This document shows positions 42,702 to 52,846 of a stretch of 64,000 nucleotides of DNA, one piece after another. Within the stretch, counting starts at the first letter, position 1. Each line of letters opens with the position of its first letter. Position numbers and translations under genes: made by a program. Location of the stretch: assembly GCF_030817415.1 (NCBI RefSeq), contig NZ_JAUSZI010000002.1, forward strand, positions 11,631,501 through 11,695,500, given 5' to 3'. The DNA is from Streptomyces umbrinus. GTDB taxonomy: Bacteria > Actinomycetota > Actinomycetes > Streptomycetales > Streptomycetaceae. The notes beneath the pieces are model-generated. The model searched no databases and was not told the origin of the DNA. It was given only the letters and a program-made list of their open reading frames with translations.

Positions 42702-43474
42702 GCGGTGACTCCGTTGCTGTGGGCGAGGCCGAGGTCCCCGCTGCGGCCCGAGGTGATGAGTTCGACGACCTGGGAGTGCGTCACGTCCGACGTGCTGACC
42801 TGGGCGGCCATCCGGCCCAGGTAGAGGGCGGCGATCCGGTCGGACACCGCGAAGACGTCGTTCATGTTGTGCGAGATCAGGACCACGGCGAGACCGTTGT
42901 CGGCCAGTCGCCGGACCAGTTCGAGGACCTGTGCCGTCTGGGCGACACCGAGCGCGGCGGTCGGCTCGTCCAGGACGACGACCTTGCTGTTCCACAGCAC
43001 GGCCTTGGCGATGGCCACGGTCTGCCGCTGGCCGCCGGAGAGGCTGGAGACCTGCTGGCGGATGGACTTGACGGTGCGGACCGACAGCCCGTCGAGGGTC
43101 TGGGCGGCCATCTCCTCCATTGTGGCGTCGTCCAGGACGAGTCCCCGGCGCTTCTCGCGGCCGAGGAACATGTTCTGCACGATGTCGAGGTTGTCGCAGA
43201 GCGCCAGGTCCTGGTACACGATCTCGACGCCCAAGGCCGCCGCCTCACGTGGGCTGTGCATCTGGACCTGCTCACCTTCGAACCAGTACTCGCCGCCGTC
43301 GATCGGGTGGATCCCGCCGATGCACTTGACCAGGGTTGACTTGCCTGCGCCGTTGTCTCCGACGAGGGCGGTCACTTCCCCTGGGTGGACGTCGAAGGAC
43401 ACGTCGTGCAGTACCTGCACGGCGCCGAAGCTCTTGTCGATCCCGCGCAGTCGAAGGATCGGGGTCGCTGTCAT
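42698..43474 (-). CDS. xylG: Sugar ABC transporter ATP-binding protein, single domain
   Basis: A 258-aa ATPase. Walker A GDNGAGKSTLVK, signature LSGGQRQTVAIAKA, Walker B VVVLDEPTAALG, and the H-loop in VLISHNM. Only one ATPase domain is present, whereas enteric XylG/RbsA are fused pairs; single-domain forms are usual in Streptomyces xylFGH. It energises uptake together with the permease encoded downstream, with which it overlaps by 4 bp. Confidence 0.9.
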   Translation of the reverse strand: MTATPILRLRGIDKSFGAVQVLHDVSFDVHPGEVTALVGDNGAGKSTLVKCIGGIHPIDGGEYWFEGEQVQMHSPREAAALGVEIVYQDLALCDNLDIVQNMFLGREKRRGLVLDDATMEEMAAQTLDGLSVRTVKSIRQQVSSLSGGQRQTVAIAKAVLWNSKVVVLDEPTAALGVAQTAQVLELVRRLADNGLAVVLISHNMNDVFAVSDRIAALYLGRMAAQVSTSDVTHSQVVELITSGRSGDLGLAHSNGVTA

Positions 43475-43586
43475 GGAAGACGGCTCCTTACGGTCGTGAG
43501 GTCGCGGATCCCGGGGAGGTGGGAGCCCCGGGGCCCGCGGTCGGGCCGGTCGGACCAGTGGTGACGGTCCGGTCGGCCGGTCAGGG

Positions 43587-44684
43587 CTACTTGATGCCGG
43601 CCTTGGCGCACAGGGCGGCGTACTTGCCCGTGCACAGTTCTTCCTTGGTGACGAAGCCGTCGTCCACGACGTCCTTGACGTTGTCCTTGTAGATGGCCAC
43701 CGGCGTCTCCAGCACGGACGGGACCTTGCGCTTGCCCTCGGGGTCCTCGACTGTCGCGTTCGTCTCGCCCTTCTCGGCCTTGGCGAGGGAGATGGCGAGC
43801 TTGGCCGTGGCGTCGGCCTCCTTCTTGACCGCCTTGTAGACGGTCATGCACTGATCGCCCGCGAGTATGTTCTGCAGTCCCTGCACGGTGGCGTCCTGGC
43901 CGGTGACCGGGACCTCGCCGTTGCGGTTCTGCTTGCGCAGGACGGCGATGGCCGCGTTGCCGAGACCGTCGTTGGCGGCAAGCACGCCGCCGATCTTGGG
44001 CTCGCTTGTGAGCATCTGCTCGAAGATGGTGCCGGCCTGGGCGTTGTCCCAGTCCGGGACGGACTGGTCCGGGCCTTTCACGTAGTCGCCCGACTTGTAC
44101 TTCGGGTCGAGGATGCCGTTGTAGCCCTCGGCGAAGAGAGTGGCATTGTTGTCCGTCGGTGAGCCGTTGAGCGTGGCGACGATGGGCTTCTTGGCCTTCA
44201 TGTCGCTCAGACACTTGCTGAGACCTTCGCCCTGCAGCTTGCCGACCGCGGTGTTGTCGAAACTCACGTAGTACTGGGCGGAGCCGCCGAGAGTGAGCCG
44301 GTCGTAGTCGATCGTGGCGACGCCCTGCCCCTTGGCCTTGTCCAGAACTGCCTTACCCGTGCCGCTGTCCAGGTTCACGATCACCAGGACGTTCACACCG
44401 CTGGTGATCATCTGGTCTGCGATGGTCTGGAACTCCTGCTTGTCGCCCTGCGCGTTCTGGATGTCGAACTCGACGCCCGCCGCCTTGAACGCCTCGGAGA
44501 GGTACTTGCGGTCCGCGGTCTCCCAGCGGGCCGAGGACTTGCTGTCCGGGAGGATCACACCGATCTTCGGCTTGGCGTCGGAGCCGGAACCGGAGTCGCT
44601 GTCGCCCGACGAGGAGTCGCCGCAGGCAGTGAGCGAGCTGACCAGTGCCACCGAGGCGGCGGTGAAGAGGAGTCCCTTGCGCAT
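43587..44684 (-). CDS. xylF: Sugar-binding lipoprotein (xylose type)
   Basis: A 365-aa periplasmic-binding-type lipoprotein. Signal peptide with lipobox SLTA-C21; the mature N-terminus is Ser/Asp/Gly-rich. The type I fold has KIGVILPDSKSSARWETADRKYL, TIADQMITSGVNVLVIVNLDSG, VPVTGQDATVQGLQNILAGDQCMTVYKAVKKEA. These match the XylF/ribose-binding family. First gene of the operon xylF-xylG-xylH-rok7B7; 112 bp to the ATPase with GC-rich dyads that could reduce distal expression. Confidence 0.9.
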   Translation of the reverse strand: MRKGLLFTAASVALVSSLTACGDSSSGDSDSGSGSDAKPKIGVILPDSKSSARWETADRKYLSEAFKAAGVEFDIQNAQGDKQEFQTIADQMITSGVNVLVIVNLDSGTGKAVLDKAKGQGVATIDYDRLTLGGSAQYYVSFDNTAVGKLQGEGLSKCLSDMKAKKPIVATLNGSPTDNNATLFAEGYNGILDPKYKSGDYVKGPDQSVPDWDNAQAGTIFEQMLTSEPKIGGVLAANDGLGNAAIAVLRKQNRNGEVPVTGQDATVQGLQNILAGDQCMTVYKAVKKEADATAKLAISLAKAEKGETNATVEDPEGKRKVPSVLETPVAIYKDNVKDVVDDGFVTKEELCTGKYAALCAKAGIK

Positions 44685-44747
44685 GGGCAGGGTCCTTTCT
44701 GGTGTTACGGCCGGACGACCGGACGTACGAGGGTGGTGAGAAGGAAG

Positions 44748-44766
44748 CCGAGAAGCGCGCTCTCGG
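44748..44766. promoter_or_regulatory. Operator-like dyad upstream of xylF
   Basis: CCGAGA-AGCGCGC-TCTCGG, perfect 6-bp arms with a 7-bp spacer, 64-82 bp before the xylF start codon. A second looser dyad TGAGCG-N11-CGCTCA lies at 44809-44831. Either could be bound by the ROK regulator or a LacI-family repressor. Confidence 0.45.
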
Positions 44767-45020
44767 GGGAATTGCCGGGTGTCGGGTGATCCGCCCGGCT
44801 GAATGTTGTGAGCGGGAACTTACGGCGCTCAGGACCCCGTGCCCAGAGTGCGGGAGGCGCTATTTGTCATCCGCCATAACAATTAGGTGACGCTGTCGCA
44901 ACGCGGCGACCTCGCTGCCTCCTGTGAGCCCGGAGAGAGCATGAGGCCGTACCGCCGGCCGGCAGGTGCGAGTTCGGGAGCGTGGGGAGGAATCTCGGAT
45001 TTGTTGGCGGTGATGTTTCT

Positions 45021-46146
45021 GTGTCGTTGGAGTCATGGTCGGGCGGAGAGATCCCGGAGTTGACGCGGCAGGTGGCTCGTGCGGCCTTCCCGAAGGGGTC
45101 GTTGGCCATCCGGCTGCGCGACAGTCTGGGACAGGTCTTCGACGACGCCCTGTTCGCAGAGGCGTTTCCATCCGATGGGCGGCCTGCCGCCTCACCTGGC
45201 GTGCTGGCGATGGTGTCGGTGATGCAGTTCGCCGAGAGGTTGTCCGACCGGCAGGCCGCCGAGGCCGTGCGGGCCCGCATCGACTGGAAGTACCTCTTGG
45301 GCCTGGAACTGGAGGACAGTGGCTTCGATTACTCGCTGCCGGCCCGGTTCCGGGCCCGGCTGATCGCGCACGGTCTGGAAGAGCGCGTCCTGGAAGTGGG
45401 TTTGCAGGCTGCCGCCGACCAGGGGCTGCTGCGCCAGGGAGGGCGGCAGCGCACCGACTCCACCCGGGTGGTCGCCGACGTGCGTCTGCTGAACCGGATG
45501 GAGTTCGTCGCCGAGACCCTGCGCGCCGCACTGGAGGCGCTGGCCGCAGCCGGACTGGCTGGAGCAGACCCTGGCGGAGCGGGATACGGATTGGCTCGGC
45601 CGATACGGGGAACGCGTGGACTCCTGGCACGGTCTGCCCGCAGACACCGACCGCGAGGCGTGGCTGCGCCAAGTGGGAGAGGACGGTTTCCACCTGCTGA
45701 CGGCTGTCTGGCGGCCCGACGCCCCGGTCTGGCTGCGCCGCATCCCCGCCCTTCAGACCCTGCGCCAGGCCTGGCTGCAGCAGTACCACCGCGACCAGGC
45801 AGGAGTGCGCGCCCGCGAGGGCGATGACCTGCCCCCGGGACAAGACCGGTTAGCCAGTCCGTACGACGCCGAGGCCTGCTACGGCACCAAGCGGACCACC
45901 GGTTGGGTCGGATACTGCCTGCACATCACCGAGACCTGCGACGACGACGCGCCCCGGCTGATCACCGATGTCGCCACCACCAGCGCCGCCGAGGGCGACG
46001 ACAGTCAGGCCCTGCCCGCAGTCCATACCCGCCTCGGTACCGGGAGCTGCTGCCGTCCGAACAACCCGTCGACAGCGGATACGTCACGGCAAGCACTCTG
46101 GTGGCCGCCCGCCGGGAGCACGGCTGCGAAGACCCGCCCGCCCCCG
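45021..46146 (+). pseudogene. IS1182-family transposase, frameshifted and truncated
   Basis: From GTG 45021: VSLESWSGGEIPELTRQVARAAFPKGSLAIRLRD, then FAEAFPSDGRPAASPGVLAMVSVMQFAERLSDRQAAEAVRARIDWKYLLGLELED, the conserved N-terminal half. Near 45550 the frame shifts (one extra base) and continues WLEQTLAERDTDWLGRYGERVDSW, LLTAVWRPDAPVW and ASPYDAEACYGTKRTTGWVGYCLHITETC. Near 46030 it shifts again to RYRELLPSEQPVDSGYVTASTLVAA and then ends. The last third of the protein is missing. No clear terminal repeats were found, so the element is dead. Confidence 0.8.
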
Positions 46147-46260
46147 TGGCCGTTCGGCGCGAGGGCGGACGCGTACGACACCAACATGTATGTGATCCGG
46201 GGCCGGGTTCAATGATTCCGTTTCCGGGACCGGTACCGATCGTTCTCGGACCGGACTTGG

Positions 46261-48009
46261 CTATGCCCCTGCGTCCGTGCACGTGATGGAGAAGGGCACC
46301 GTGTTCGAACTCGTCAGTTCGGGGCCCTTGACCTGCACCCCGATCTCGCTCCTGAAGGTTCCCGATTTGTGCCACGCCGTGAGCCGTACCGTGTCCTGCC
46401 CCGTACGGTCGCCGCCCTCCGGGAAGGTGACGGTCCGCCACTCCCGGTCGACGACCGAGCCGTCCTTGGACACCCAGCGGTAGGTGAGCTCGGCCGGTGC
46501 CTGGTCCACGGCGAACGTGACCGTGAACGTGGGCGCTTGCTCGGCCGGCGGTGGACAGGCGCCCGAGTAGGTGGTGTTGGCCCCGGTCACCGTCACACGG
46601 ATCATCTGGGCTCCGGCACTCTCCTGCTCCTGTTGGTCCGGGCTCGGCGCGGCGGCGGGCTCCGCGTCGTCCTTCGAGCCGTCGTCCGCGTTCGTGGACG
46701 GGGAAGCGGACGGGGAACCGGTCGCGTTGGCCCGGTTCGGGTCCGCGGTGCCGTCGTCCCCCTGTCCGGTCAGGGCGTAGCCCAGCCCGGCGACGGCCAT
46801 GACACAGGCGACGGCTCCGGCGACGAGAACGGCGGTAATGCGCCGGCTGTGCCGAGGGGCCTCGGGGGCGGGTGGCGTGGAGGGGGCGGAGTGCGAAGGG
46901 GCCGAGTGCGTCGGTACCGGCTGCGCGGCTCCTGCCGTGACGGTCGGTGCCGACTCGGGCGCACCCGTCGCGACCATCGGTGCCGGTGCCGGTGCCGGTG
47001 CCGGTGTCGGTGTGGGCGGGGCGGCGGCCGTCCCGGCGGACGACGACGTGACCGTCCCGGCCGCGGGCGGCTCTGCGGCGGCGGGCGCGTCCTGGACCCG
47101 GGGGATGCGCGGGTCCTCGGCGAGGGGGGTATCCACCACGGTCGGCGTGGCGGGGACCTCGGGTGTGCCGCCCGCCGCGACGAGGCGCAGATTCTGCTCA
47201 GCCTGCTCGGCCGGCGTACGGTCCGTCGGCTCCTTGCGCAGCAGCCCCTCGATCACGGAGCCCAGGGGCCCTGCCCTGCGCGCGGGCGGCAGTTCGTCGT
47301 CGACGATGGCGCGCAGGGTGCTGAGAGGGGTGTCCTGGCGGTAGGGGGAGATGCCCTCGACCGCCGCGTAGAGGAGGACACCGAGGGACCACAGGTCGGA
47401 CTCCGGGCCGGGGGTGCGGCCCAGGGCGCGCTCGGGTGGCAGGTACTCGGGTGAGCCGATGACCTCACCGGTCCTGGTGAGGGAGGAGTCGCCCTCGACC
47501 GTGGCGATGCCGAAGTCGGTGAGGACCACTCTGCCGTCGCCGGCGATCAGGACGTTGGCCGGCTTCACATCGCGGTGGAGGACCCCGGCGGTGTGCGCGG
47601 CGCGTAGGGCGGCCAGGATCTCGGCGCCTATTTCCGCGGCCCGCGCGGGGCTCAGAGGTCCCTGGTGGAGCAGGTCGCCCAGGGACTGTCCGCGGACGAG
47701 TTCCATGACGATCCACGGACGGCCGTCCTCGGTGGCCACATCGAAGACGGTGACCACGTTGGGGTGGGTCACCCGCGCCGCGGCCCAGGCCTCGCGTTCC
47801 AGCCTGGTGTACATGCGCTCGACGTCCGGAGCGGGCAGACCCGCGGGGGCACGCACCTCTTTGACGGCGACCTCGCGCTGCAGCACCTCGTCGTGGGCGC
47901 GCCACACCGTGCCCATGCCGCCCTCGCCGAGGGGGGACAGCAGTCGGTAGCGACCCGCGATCACGCGCTCACGGCCCGGCTCCACCGGCACGGTCTCCTC
48001 GTTGTTCAT
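46261..48009 (-). CDS. Receptor-type Ser/Thr kinase with Ig-like extracellular domain
   Basis: A 582-aa Hanks kinase from ATG 48009 (MNNEETVPVE). Glycine loop LGEGGMGTV, lysine in VAVKEV, HRDVKPANVLI, DFG in LTDFGIA, SPEYLPPERALG. The kinase ends near residue 270; a long Pro/Ala/Thr linker leads to one membrane helix (ITAVLVAGAVACVMAVAGLGYAL, about 400) and, after an acidic spacer, a 110-residue beta-sandwich-like domain (IRVTVTGANTTYSGAC, LTYRWVSKDGSVVDREW, C near the end). The same domain type occurs at 53759-54469 and in the kinase at 54454. It senses an unknown external cue. Confidence 0.92.
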   Translation of the reverse strand: MNNEETVPVEPGRERVIAGRYRLLSPLGEGGMGTVWRAHDEVLQREVAVKEVRAPAGLPAPDVERMYTRLEREAWAAARVTHPNVVTVFDVATEDGRPWIVMELVRGQSLGDLLHQGPLSPARAAEIGAEILAALRAAHTAGVLHRDVKPANVLIAGDGRVVLTDFGIATVEGDSSLTRTGEVIGSPEYLPPERALGRTPGPESDLWSLGVLLYAAVEGISPYRQDTPLSTLRAIVDDELPPARRAGPLGSVIEGLLRKEPTDRTPAEQAEQNLRLVAAGGTPEVPATPTVVDTPLAEDPRIPRVQDAPAAAEPPAAGTVTSSSAGTAAAPPTPTPAPAPAPAPMVATGAPESAPTVTAGAAQPVPTHSAPSHSAPSTPPAPEAPRHSRRITAVLVAGAVACVMAVAGLGYALTGQGDDGTADPNRANATGSPSASPSTNADDGSKDDAEPAAAPSPDQQEQESAGAQMIRVTVTGANTTYSGACPPPAEQAPTFTVTFAVDQAPAELTYRWVSKDGSVVDREWRTVTFPEGGDRTGQDTVRLTAWHKSGTFRSEIGVQVKGPELTSSNTVPFSITCTDAGA

Positions 48010-48903
48010 CGGGGCGATTTTTCCTCTCTTCATGAAGCGGCCGGAGCGAGCACGGAGGCGGCCGCCCGGTGGGGCCGCTTCCCGCGGACCGGACGAGATC
48101 GCGACCACCGCGGCGGCGCTCACCTCCCGGACCGGGCCAGAAGCTGCTACGTGCTACACGTGGGAGGAAGCCTCGAGAGTTCAACTCGGCGAAAGAAATC
48201 TGCCGCTGCGTCTTCGGAACGACAGCAGCAGGCCCTGAAGCGGCGCGGAGCGGTCGGTTCGGCGGGGACGGCCGTGGCCCGACACGGTGCCGGCGAAACC
48301 GACCCAGCGGCCCGGACTCCGTGCGACGGCCCCGTCGCCCCGTCGCCCCGACGTGCGCGCCTCCTCGTCCGGGGCCTGGGCGAGAACCGCCGGCGCGACC
48401 CGGACGAAGTCACGGATCGGTGGAGAGCGCCGGGTCGCCTGCTACGCCAGGGCCACCTCGGTGGGTCCGGCGCCCTCCGTGTGCAGGGCGGAGACGTCCG
48501 GCCGTGGGCAGCAATGGGCCGTACGCAGGGAGCACACCCCTGCGCGCCTGCCCGCCCGTTCACGGTCGCCGTATCCGCGGTGGCGCGGGCACCACAACGG
48601 AACCCGCGGGCCGGTGACCGCACTTGGCCGCTGCGGCGCTTCATGAGGGCTGCGGCTGCCGGGCCGGTGAGCCGCTCTTGCACGGCGCCCGGAAACGGCC
48701 GGAACGGTTGTAGACGGCATCGGTTTCCCCGCCCTGGACGGCTTTTGGAGTGGGGCCGCCGGGGCGGCGGCCCGTCGCACCGATGGGGGTAGGCTCCCCT
48801 CGGCCCGGTCCCGTCGAGCGGAGCGGATCCGGCCCGTCGGCTCACGCCCGTGACCGGGCGTCGTCGACCCGCATCGGCTTCGCTTGTCGGTACAAGGGAC
48901 ACT
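48010..48903. other. Long divergent intergenic region, no supported gene
   Basis: Nearly 900 bp between the kinase and AfsR-like regulator starts. Open frames exist on both strands but look like GC-rich noise (Arg/Pro/Gly-rich, no family). A short CCCCGTCG triplication lies at about 48330-48352. Regulatory sequence for the SARP gene is expected near its end. Confidence 0.4.
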
Positions 48904-51840
48904 GTGCATACGCGTTTTACCGTGCTCGGCCCGCTGAGGGCCTGGCGGGGAGGGATCGAGCTCGAGCTGGGACCGCCCAAGCAGCGCGCGCTGCTCGCGT
49001 TCCTCCTCGCGCAACCCAACCACCCCGTTGGTACGCACGAGATCGTCGATGCCCTGTGGAGCCAGAACCCGCCGGACAGCGCAGTGAACGTCGTGCACCG
49101 TCACATCGGGGCACTGCGCCGCCTGTTCGAACCCGACATGCCGAGCAGGGGAACGTCACGGTGGCTGGTGCGGGCATCGGGCGGCTACCGCCTGGACGCC
49201 GACCTCGAATCCCTCGATCTGCTGCGCTTCCGGCACCTGCGGGAGCGCGCGTCCGGGACCGGGGACCCGGCCGAGGCCACCGAACTGCTGGTGGAGGCCC
49301 TGACCCTGTGGCGAGGCCCCACGGCCGCCGGGATACCGCCGGAGGTGCGGGCTCATCCCGCCTTCGGCGCGGTGGACGGTGAACACCTGGCCGTGGTCAA
49401 GCAGGCGGCCGAGCGGGCGCTGGAGACCGGGCGGGAACCGCGCGCACGTGTGCTGGTGACCCTGCGTCAGGCCGCCGCTCTGCACACGCTCGACGAGGCG
49501 TTGCAGGCCCGGCTGATCCTCACGCTCGCCGCCACCGGCCACCAGGCCGAAGCCCTGGAGGTGTATCGGACCGTCCGCGCTCGGCTCGCCGATGATCTGG
49601 GCGTCCAGCCCGGCCCGGAACTCCAGGCCGCGCAACGGCGGGTGCTGGCACAGACGTACGTCTGGGACGACTCGGCCCCTGCCGGGGGAACCCGGTCCGC
49701 CGACCACATGAGCTTGGACGCGCGGACAGAGCCGGCCGGTAGCGGCCCGGAGAGCGGGACGGCCGAGCCGTTCGACCCGGACCGCCGGGAGTCACATGTC
49801 GTTCCGCCCGCTCAACTCCCCGCGAAACTCTCCTCGTTCACCGGCCGGTTCGACGAGCTCGCTCGTTTCCGTGGGCTGTTGCCGGGCAGTTCGGCCTCCG
49901 CGCTGGTCATCGGGGTGATCGGCGGTATGGCCGGTGTCGGCAAGACCGCCCTCGCCGTGCACTGGGCGCACCAGGTGGCCGACCGCTTCCCGGACGGCCA
50001 GTTGTACGTCGACCTGCGCGGCTTCCACCCCAGCGGGACGGTGATGAGCCCGGCCGAGGCCATCCGTTCCTTCCTCGGCGCTCTCGGGGTGCCCGCCCAG
50101 CGAGTCCCCGCCGGGCTGGACGCGCAGGCAGCGCTGTACCGCAGTCTGCTCGCCCGGCGCCGTGTGCTGATCGTGCTCGACAACGCCCGTGACACCGAGC
50201 ACGTGCGTGCGCTGCTGCCCGGAGCGCCCGGATGCCTGGTCGTCGTCACGACCCGGCACCAGCTGTACGGATTGGTGGCCGCCGAGGGCGCGCACTTTCT
50301 GACGCTGGACGTCCTCGGCGAGGACGACGCCCTGCGGTTCCTCTCCGACCGCCTCGGGCCCGACCGGATCGAGCGGGATCCGGGCGCTGCCCGTGCCATC
50401 GCCGCCGCGTGCGGGGGCCTGCCGCTGGCGCTGGCCGTTGTCAGTGCCCGTGCAGCGATCAACCCCGCCTTCCCGCTGTCCGGTATCGCCGAGGAGCTGG
50501 CGGAGAGCGAGGGCAGTCTCCATGCCTTCTCCGGCGAGGCGCCCGCCACGGATGCCCGCAGTGCCTTCTCGTGGTCGTACCGGCTCCTCAGCCCGGAGGC
50601 GGCACGGGTGTTCCGGCTGTTGGCGCACCATCCGGGCGCCGACTGCTCGGTTGCCGCGGCCGCGAGCCTGGCCGGAGTACGCCGCGCCGAGGTCCGGCCG
50701 CTGCTGGCCGAGCTGTGCCGGGCCCATCTGGTGTCGGAGACCGGGCCAGGGAGCTTTACCTGCCATGAGCTGCTGCGCGCGTACGGGAGCGAACTGGGCA
50801 GGTCGCTGGATGCCCTCCCGGAGCGGAGGGCGGCCCGGCGCCGTATGTTCGACCACTATCTGCACTGCGCGCACGCGGCGGACAGTGTCCTTGCGCCGAG
50901 CCGGGAACGCCTCATTCTGGGCCCGCCCGTGGCCGGGACGGTCGTGTCGGAATTCGCCGACCAGGCCCGCGCGGCCGAGTGGCTGGAGGCCAACCGGTCG
51001 GTGCTGCTCGCCGCGGTCGAGCACAGTGCGCGGCGTGGCTGTGGTGAACAGAGCTGGCAGCTTGCCGCCACCATCGAGCTGTATCTGGACCGCAGCGGCC
51101 GTCGTCAGGAACAGTTGGTCGCACAGACGACGGCGGCGAGGGCAGCGCAGGGGCTGGGCGACGTGCGCGGACAGGCCCACGCCCACCGGGCGCTGGGCTT
51201 CGCCAACGGCAGGCTGGAGCGTTGGGTGGATGCGGCCGGGCATCTGGCGCGCGCCCTGGACCTGTTCGCCTATGTCGGGGACCGGGCCGGACAGGGCCGG
51301 GTGCACCGTTACGCGGCCTTTCTCGCCAACGCGCGCGGCCGTCACGGGGAGGCTCTGGAGCACTATGCCCGGGCGGGTGTCCTCTACCGGGAGGCGGGAC
51401 GGCGCAGTGGGGAGGCCAGCGTGGCCAACGAGGTCGGCTGGACCTACATTCTGACGGGCCGGTACCGGGAGGCGCTGGAGGAGTGCGGCCGGGCTCTGGC
51501 CGTCCACCAGGAGATCGATGACCGCAACGGCGCGGCCGCGGCGTGGGACAGTCTCGGCTACGCCCACCACCACCTGCACGAACACGACCGGGCACTGACG
51601 TGCTACGAGCGGGCGCTGGAGCTCTACAGGGCGATCCGCGACCGTTCCCTGGAGGCGGACACCCTCGTGCACATCGGTGACACCCGCTACGCGGCAGGGG
51701 AGCACGAACGGGCCGCGGGCGCCTGGCGTCAGGCGCTGGACATTCTGGACGGCATCGGCCACCCGGATGCCGAGGCGGTGCGCGGGAAGCTGAAGGACGC
51801 AGTCGCTGCCCGCGCCGGGGAGCATCCCGCTCACCCTTGA
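48904..51840 (+). CDS. AfsR/SARP-type regulator: BTAD, NB-ARC and TPR domains
   Basis: A 978-aa transcriptional activator from GTG 48904 (AAGGGA just upstream). Residues 1-95 form the OmpR-like winged helix of SARPs (FTVLGPLRAWRGGIELELGPPKQRALLAFLLAQPNHPVGTHEIVDALW), 100-250 the BTAD. The NB-ARC ATPase has Walker A GGMAGVGKTAL (K347), RRRVLIVLDNARD (Walker B) and CGGLPLALAVVSA. TPR repeats fill about 740-970 (for example ALTCYERALELYRAIRDRSLEADTLVHIGD). AfsR relatives integrate kinase signals to switch on secondary metabolism; two kinases flank it here, which makes phosphorylation by them plausible. Confidence 0.93.
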   Translation: MHTRFTVLGPLRAWRGGIELELGPPKQRALLAFLLAQPNHPVGTHEIVDALWSQNPPDSAVNVVHRHIGALRRLFEPDMPSRGTSRWLVRASGGYRLDADLESLDLLRFRHLRERASGTGDPAEATELLVEALTLWRGPTAAGIPPEVRAHPAFGAVDGEHLAVVKQAAERALETGREPRARVLVTLRQAAALHTLDEALQARLILTLAATGHQAEALEVYRTVRARLADDLGVQPGPELQAAQRRVLAQTYVWDDSAPAGGTRSADHMSLDARTEPAGSGPESGTAEPFDPDRRESHVVPPAQLPAKLSSFTGRFDELARFRGLLPGSSASALVIGVIGGMAGVGKTALAVHWAHQVADRFPDGQLYVDLRGFHPSGTVMSPAEAIRSFLGALGVPAQRVPAGLDAQAALYRSLLARRRVLIVLDNARDTEHVRALLPGAPGCLVVVTTRHQLYGLVAAEGAHFLTLDVLGEDDALRFLSDRLGPDRIERDPGAARAIAAACGGLPLALAVVSARAAINPAFPLSGIAEELAESEGSLHAFSGEAPATDARSAFSWSYRLLSPEAARVFRLLAHHPGADCSVAAAASLAGVRRAEVRPLLAELCRAHLVSETGPGSFTCHELLRAYGSELGRSLDALPERRAARRRMFDHYLHCAHAADSVLAPSRERLILGPPVAGTVVSEFADQARAAEWLEANRSVLLAAVEHSARRGCGEQSWQLAATIELYLDRSGRRQEQLVAQTTAARAAQGLGDVRGQAHAHRALGFANGRLERWVDAAGHLARALDLFAYVGDRAGQGRVHRYAAFLANARGRHGEALEHYARAGVLYREAGRRSGEASVANEVGWTYILTGRYREALEECGRALAVHQEIDDRNGAAAAWDSLGYAHHHLHEHDRALTCYERALELYRAIRDRSLEADTLVHIGDTRYAAGEHERAAGAWRQALDILDGIGHPDAEAVRGKLKDAVAARAGEHPAHP

Positions 51841-52120
51841 CCGGGGGATAGGCCGGCCCAGGACGGATAGGCCTGCCCGGACATCGCTTTCCGCGCGGGG
51901 CGTTGCGGTCGGGCGTCAGAGGACCGTCACTGTTCCGGAAGAGGGACCTGTCTACGCTCGCCGCGCCGCTTCGTCGGGGCTCGTACGGCCCTTCCCTGCG
52001 TAGGCCGTGCCGGTGCCCCTGCCACGGCCGCGTTCCCCTGCTCGCCGCGCATCCGTGTGCGAGTGCGGGCACCGTCGTGGGGGAGAGGAGCGGACCGAAC
52101 TCCCCCTCAGGAACTGGAAA

Positions 52121-52663
52121 ATGAACACGATCACCGGCACGGAGACCGCCTCGCCCGCGCATCACCGGCAGTTGCTCGACGACCTGGTCTCCGATCACAT
52201 GACGGCGCTGCTCGCCTATGCGGAGAAGCTGCTGAGCGACCGGCACACCGCGCAGGACATAGTTCAGGAGACCCTCCTCCGTGCGTGGCCGCACACGGAA
52301 CGCCTCTACAGCACCGAGGGATCCGTGCGGGGGTGGCTGCTGACCGTCGCACGCAACCTGATCGTCGACCGAATGCGCAGTGCCTGCGTCCGCCGGGAGA
52401 GCGTCGGCATCGACAACCGTGACGTCGTCCTGCCCGATCACTGCGAATCCGTGCTGGTCTCCGTCGAGACGACGTCCCTGCTGCGTCAGCTCTCCCAAGA
52501 CCACCGGGAGGTGCTGGTGCACACCTATCTGTGCGGCCGGACCATCAAGGAGACGGCCCACATCCTCAGGATTCCCGCCGGAACGGTCAAGTCGCGCCAG
52601 CACTACGCCCTCAACGCGCTGCGGGCCCGCGTGGCATCGAGGGATCCCGCCACGATGAACTGA
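52121..52663 (+). CDS. ECF sigma factor without adjacent anti-sigma
   Basis: A 180-aa ECF sigma factor from ATG 52121 (AGGAA 7 nt upstream). Region 2: LVSDHMTALLAYAEKLLSDRHTAQDIVQETLLRAWPHTERLYSTEGSVRGWLLTVARNLIVDRMRS; region 4: LRQLSQDHREVLVHTYLCGRTIKETAHILRIPAGTVKSRQHYALNALRARV. It resembles the factor at 36923 but no anti-sigma gene follows. Placed 280 bp after the AfsR-like gene and in the same direction. Its target genes are not visible. Confidence 0.92.
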   Translation: MNTITGTETASPAHHRQLLDDLVSDHMTALLAYAEKLLSDRHTAQDIVQETLLRAWPHTERLYSTEGSVRGWLLTVARNLIVDRMRSACVRRESVGIDNRDVVLPDHCESVLVSVETTSLLRQLSQDHREVLVHTYLCGRTIKETAHILRIPAGTVKSRQHYALNALRARVASRDPATMN

Positions 52664-52846
52664 GACACATACGCCTTCGCGGTCGCCCATCGCACGCTCC
52701 CCTCGCCGTCCCTCGTCCGCCGGCGGGCCGACTCCAAGAGGTACACGGAACCGCGGGCATGAAGGGTTCGACGGTATGGCCGTTGGGGCCTGTACGCGTT
52801 TCGGGGCCCGGTCACCGGTCCGGGCCCCCCACCGTGTGAGGGAGAG

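Noticed and set aside
43475..43586. GC-rich partial dyad between xylF and xylG
   Set aside because: GGACC-N9-GGTCC arms with imperfect extension; too weak to call a terminator.
48329..48352. Short tandem CCCCGTCG units
   Set aside because: Only about three copies of 8 bp in GC-rich DNA; no spacer structure, so not CRISPR and not clearly functional.
48010..48903. Several open frames in the 900-bp kinase-SARP spacer
   Set aside because: Arg/Pro-rich composition on all strands with no start signal or family similarity.
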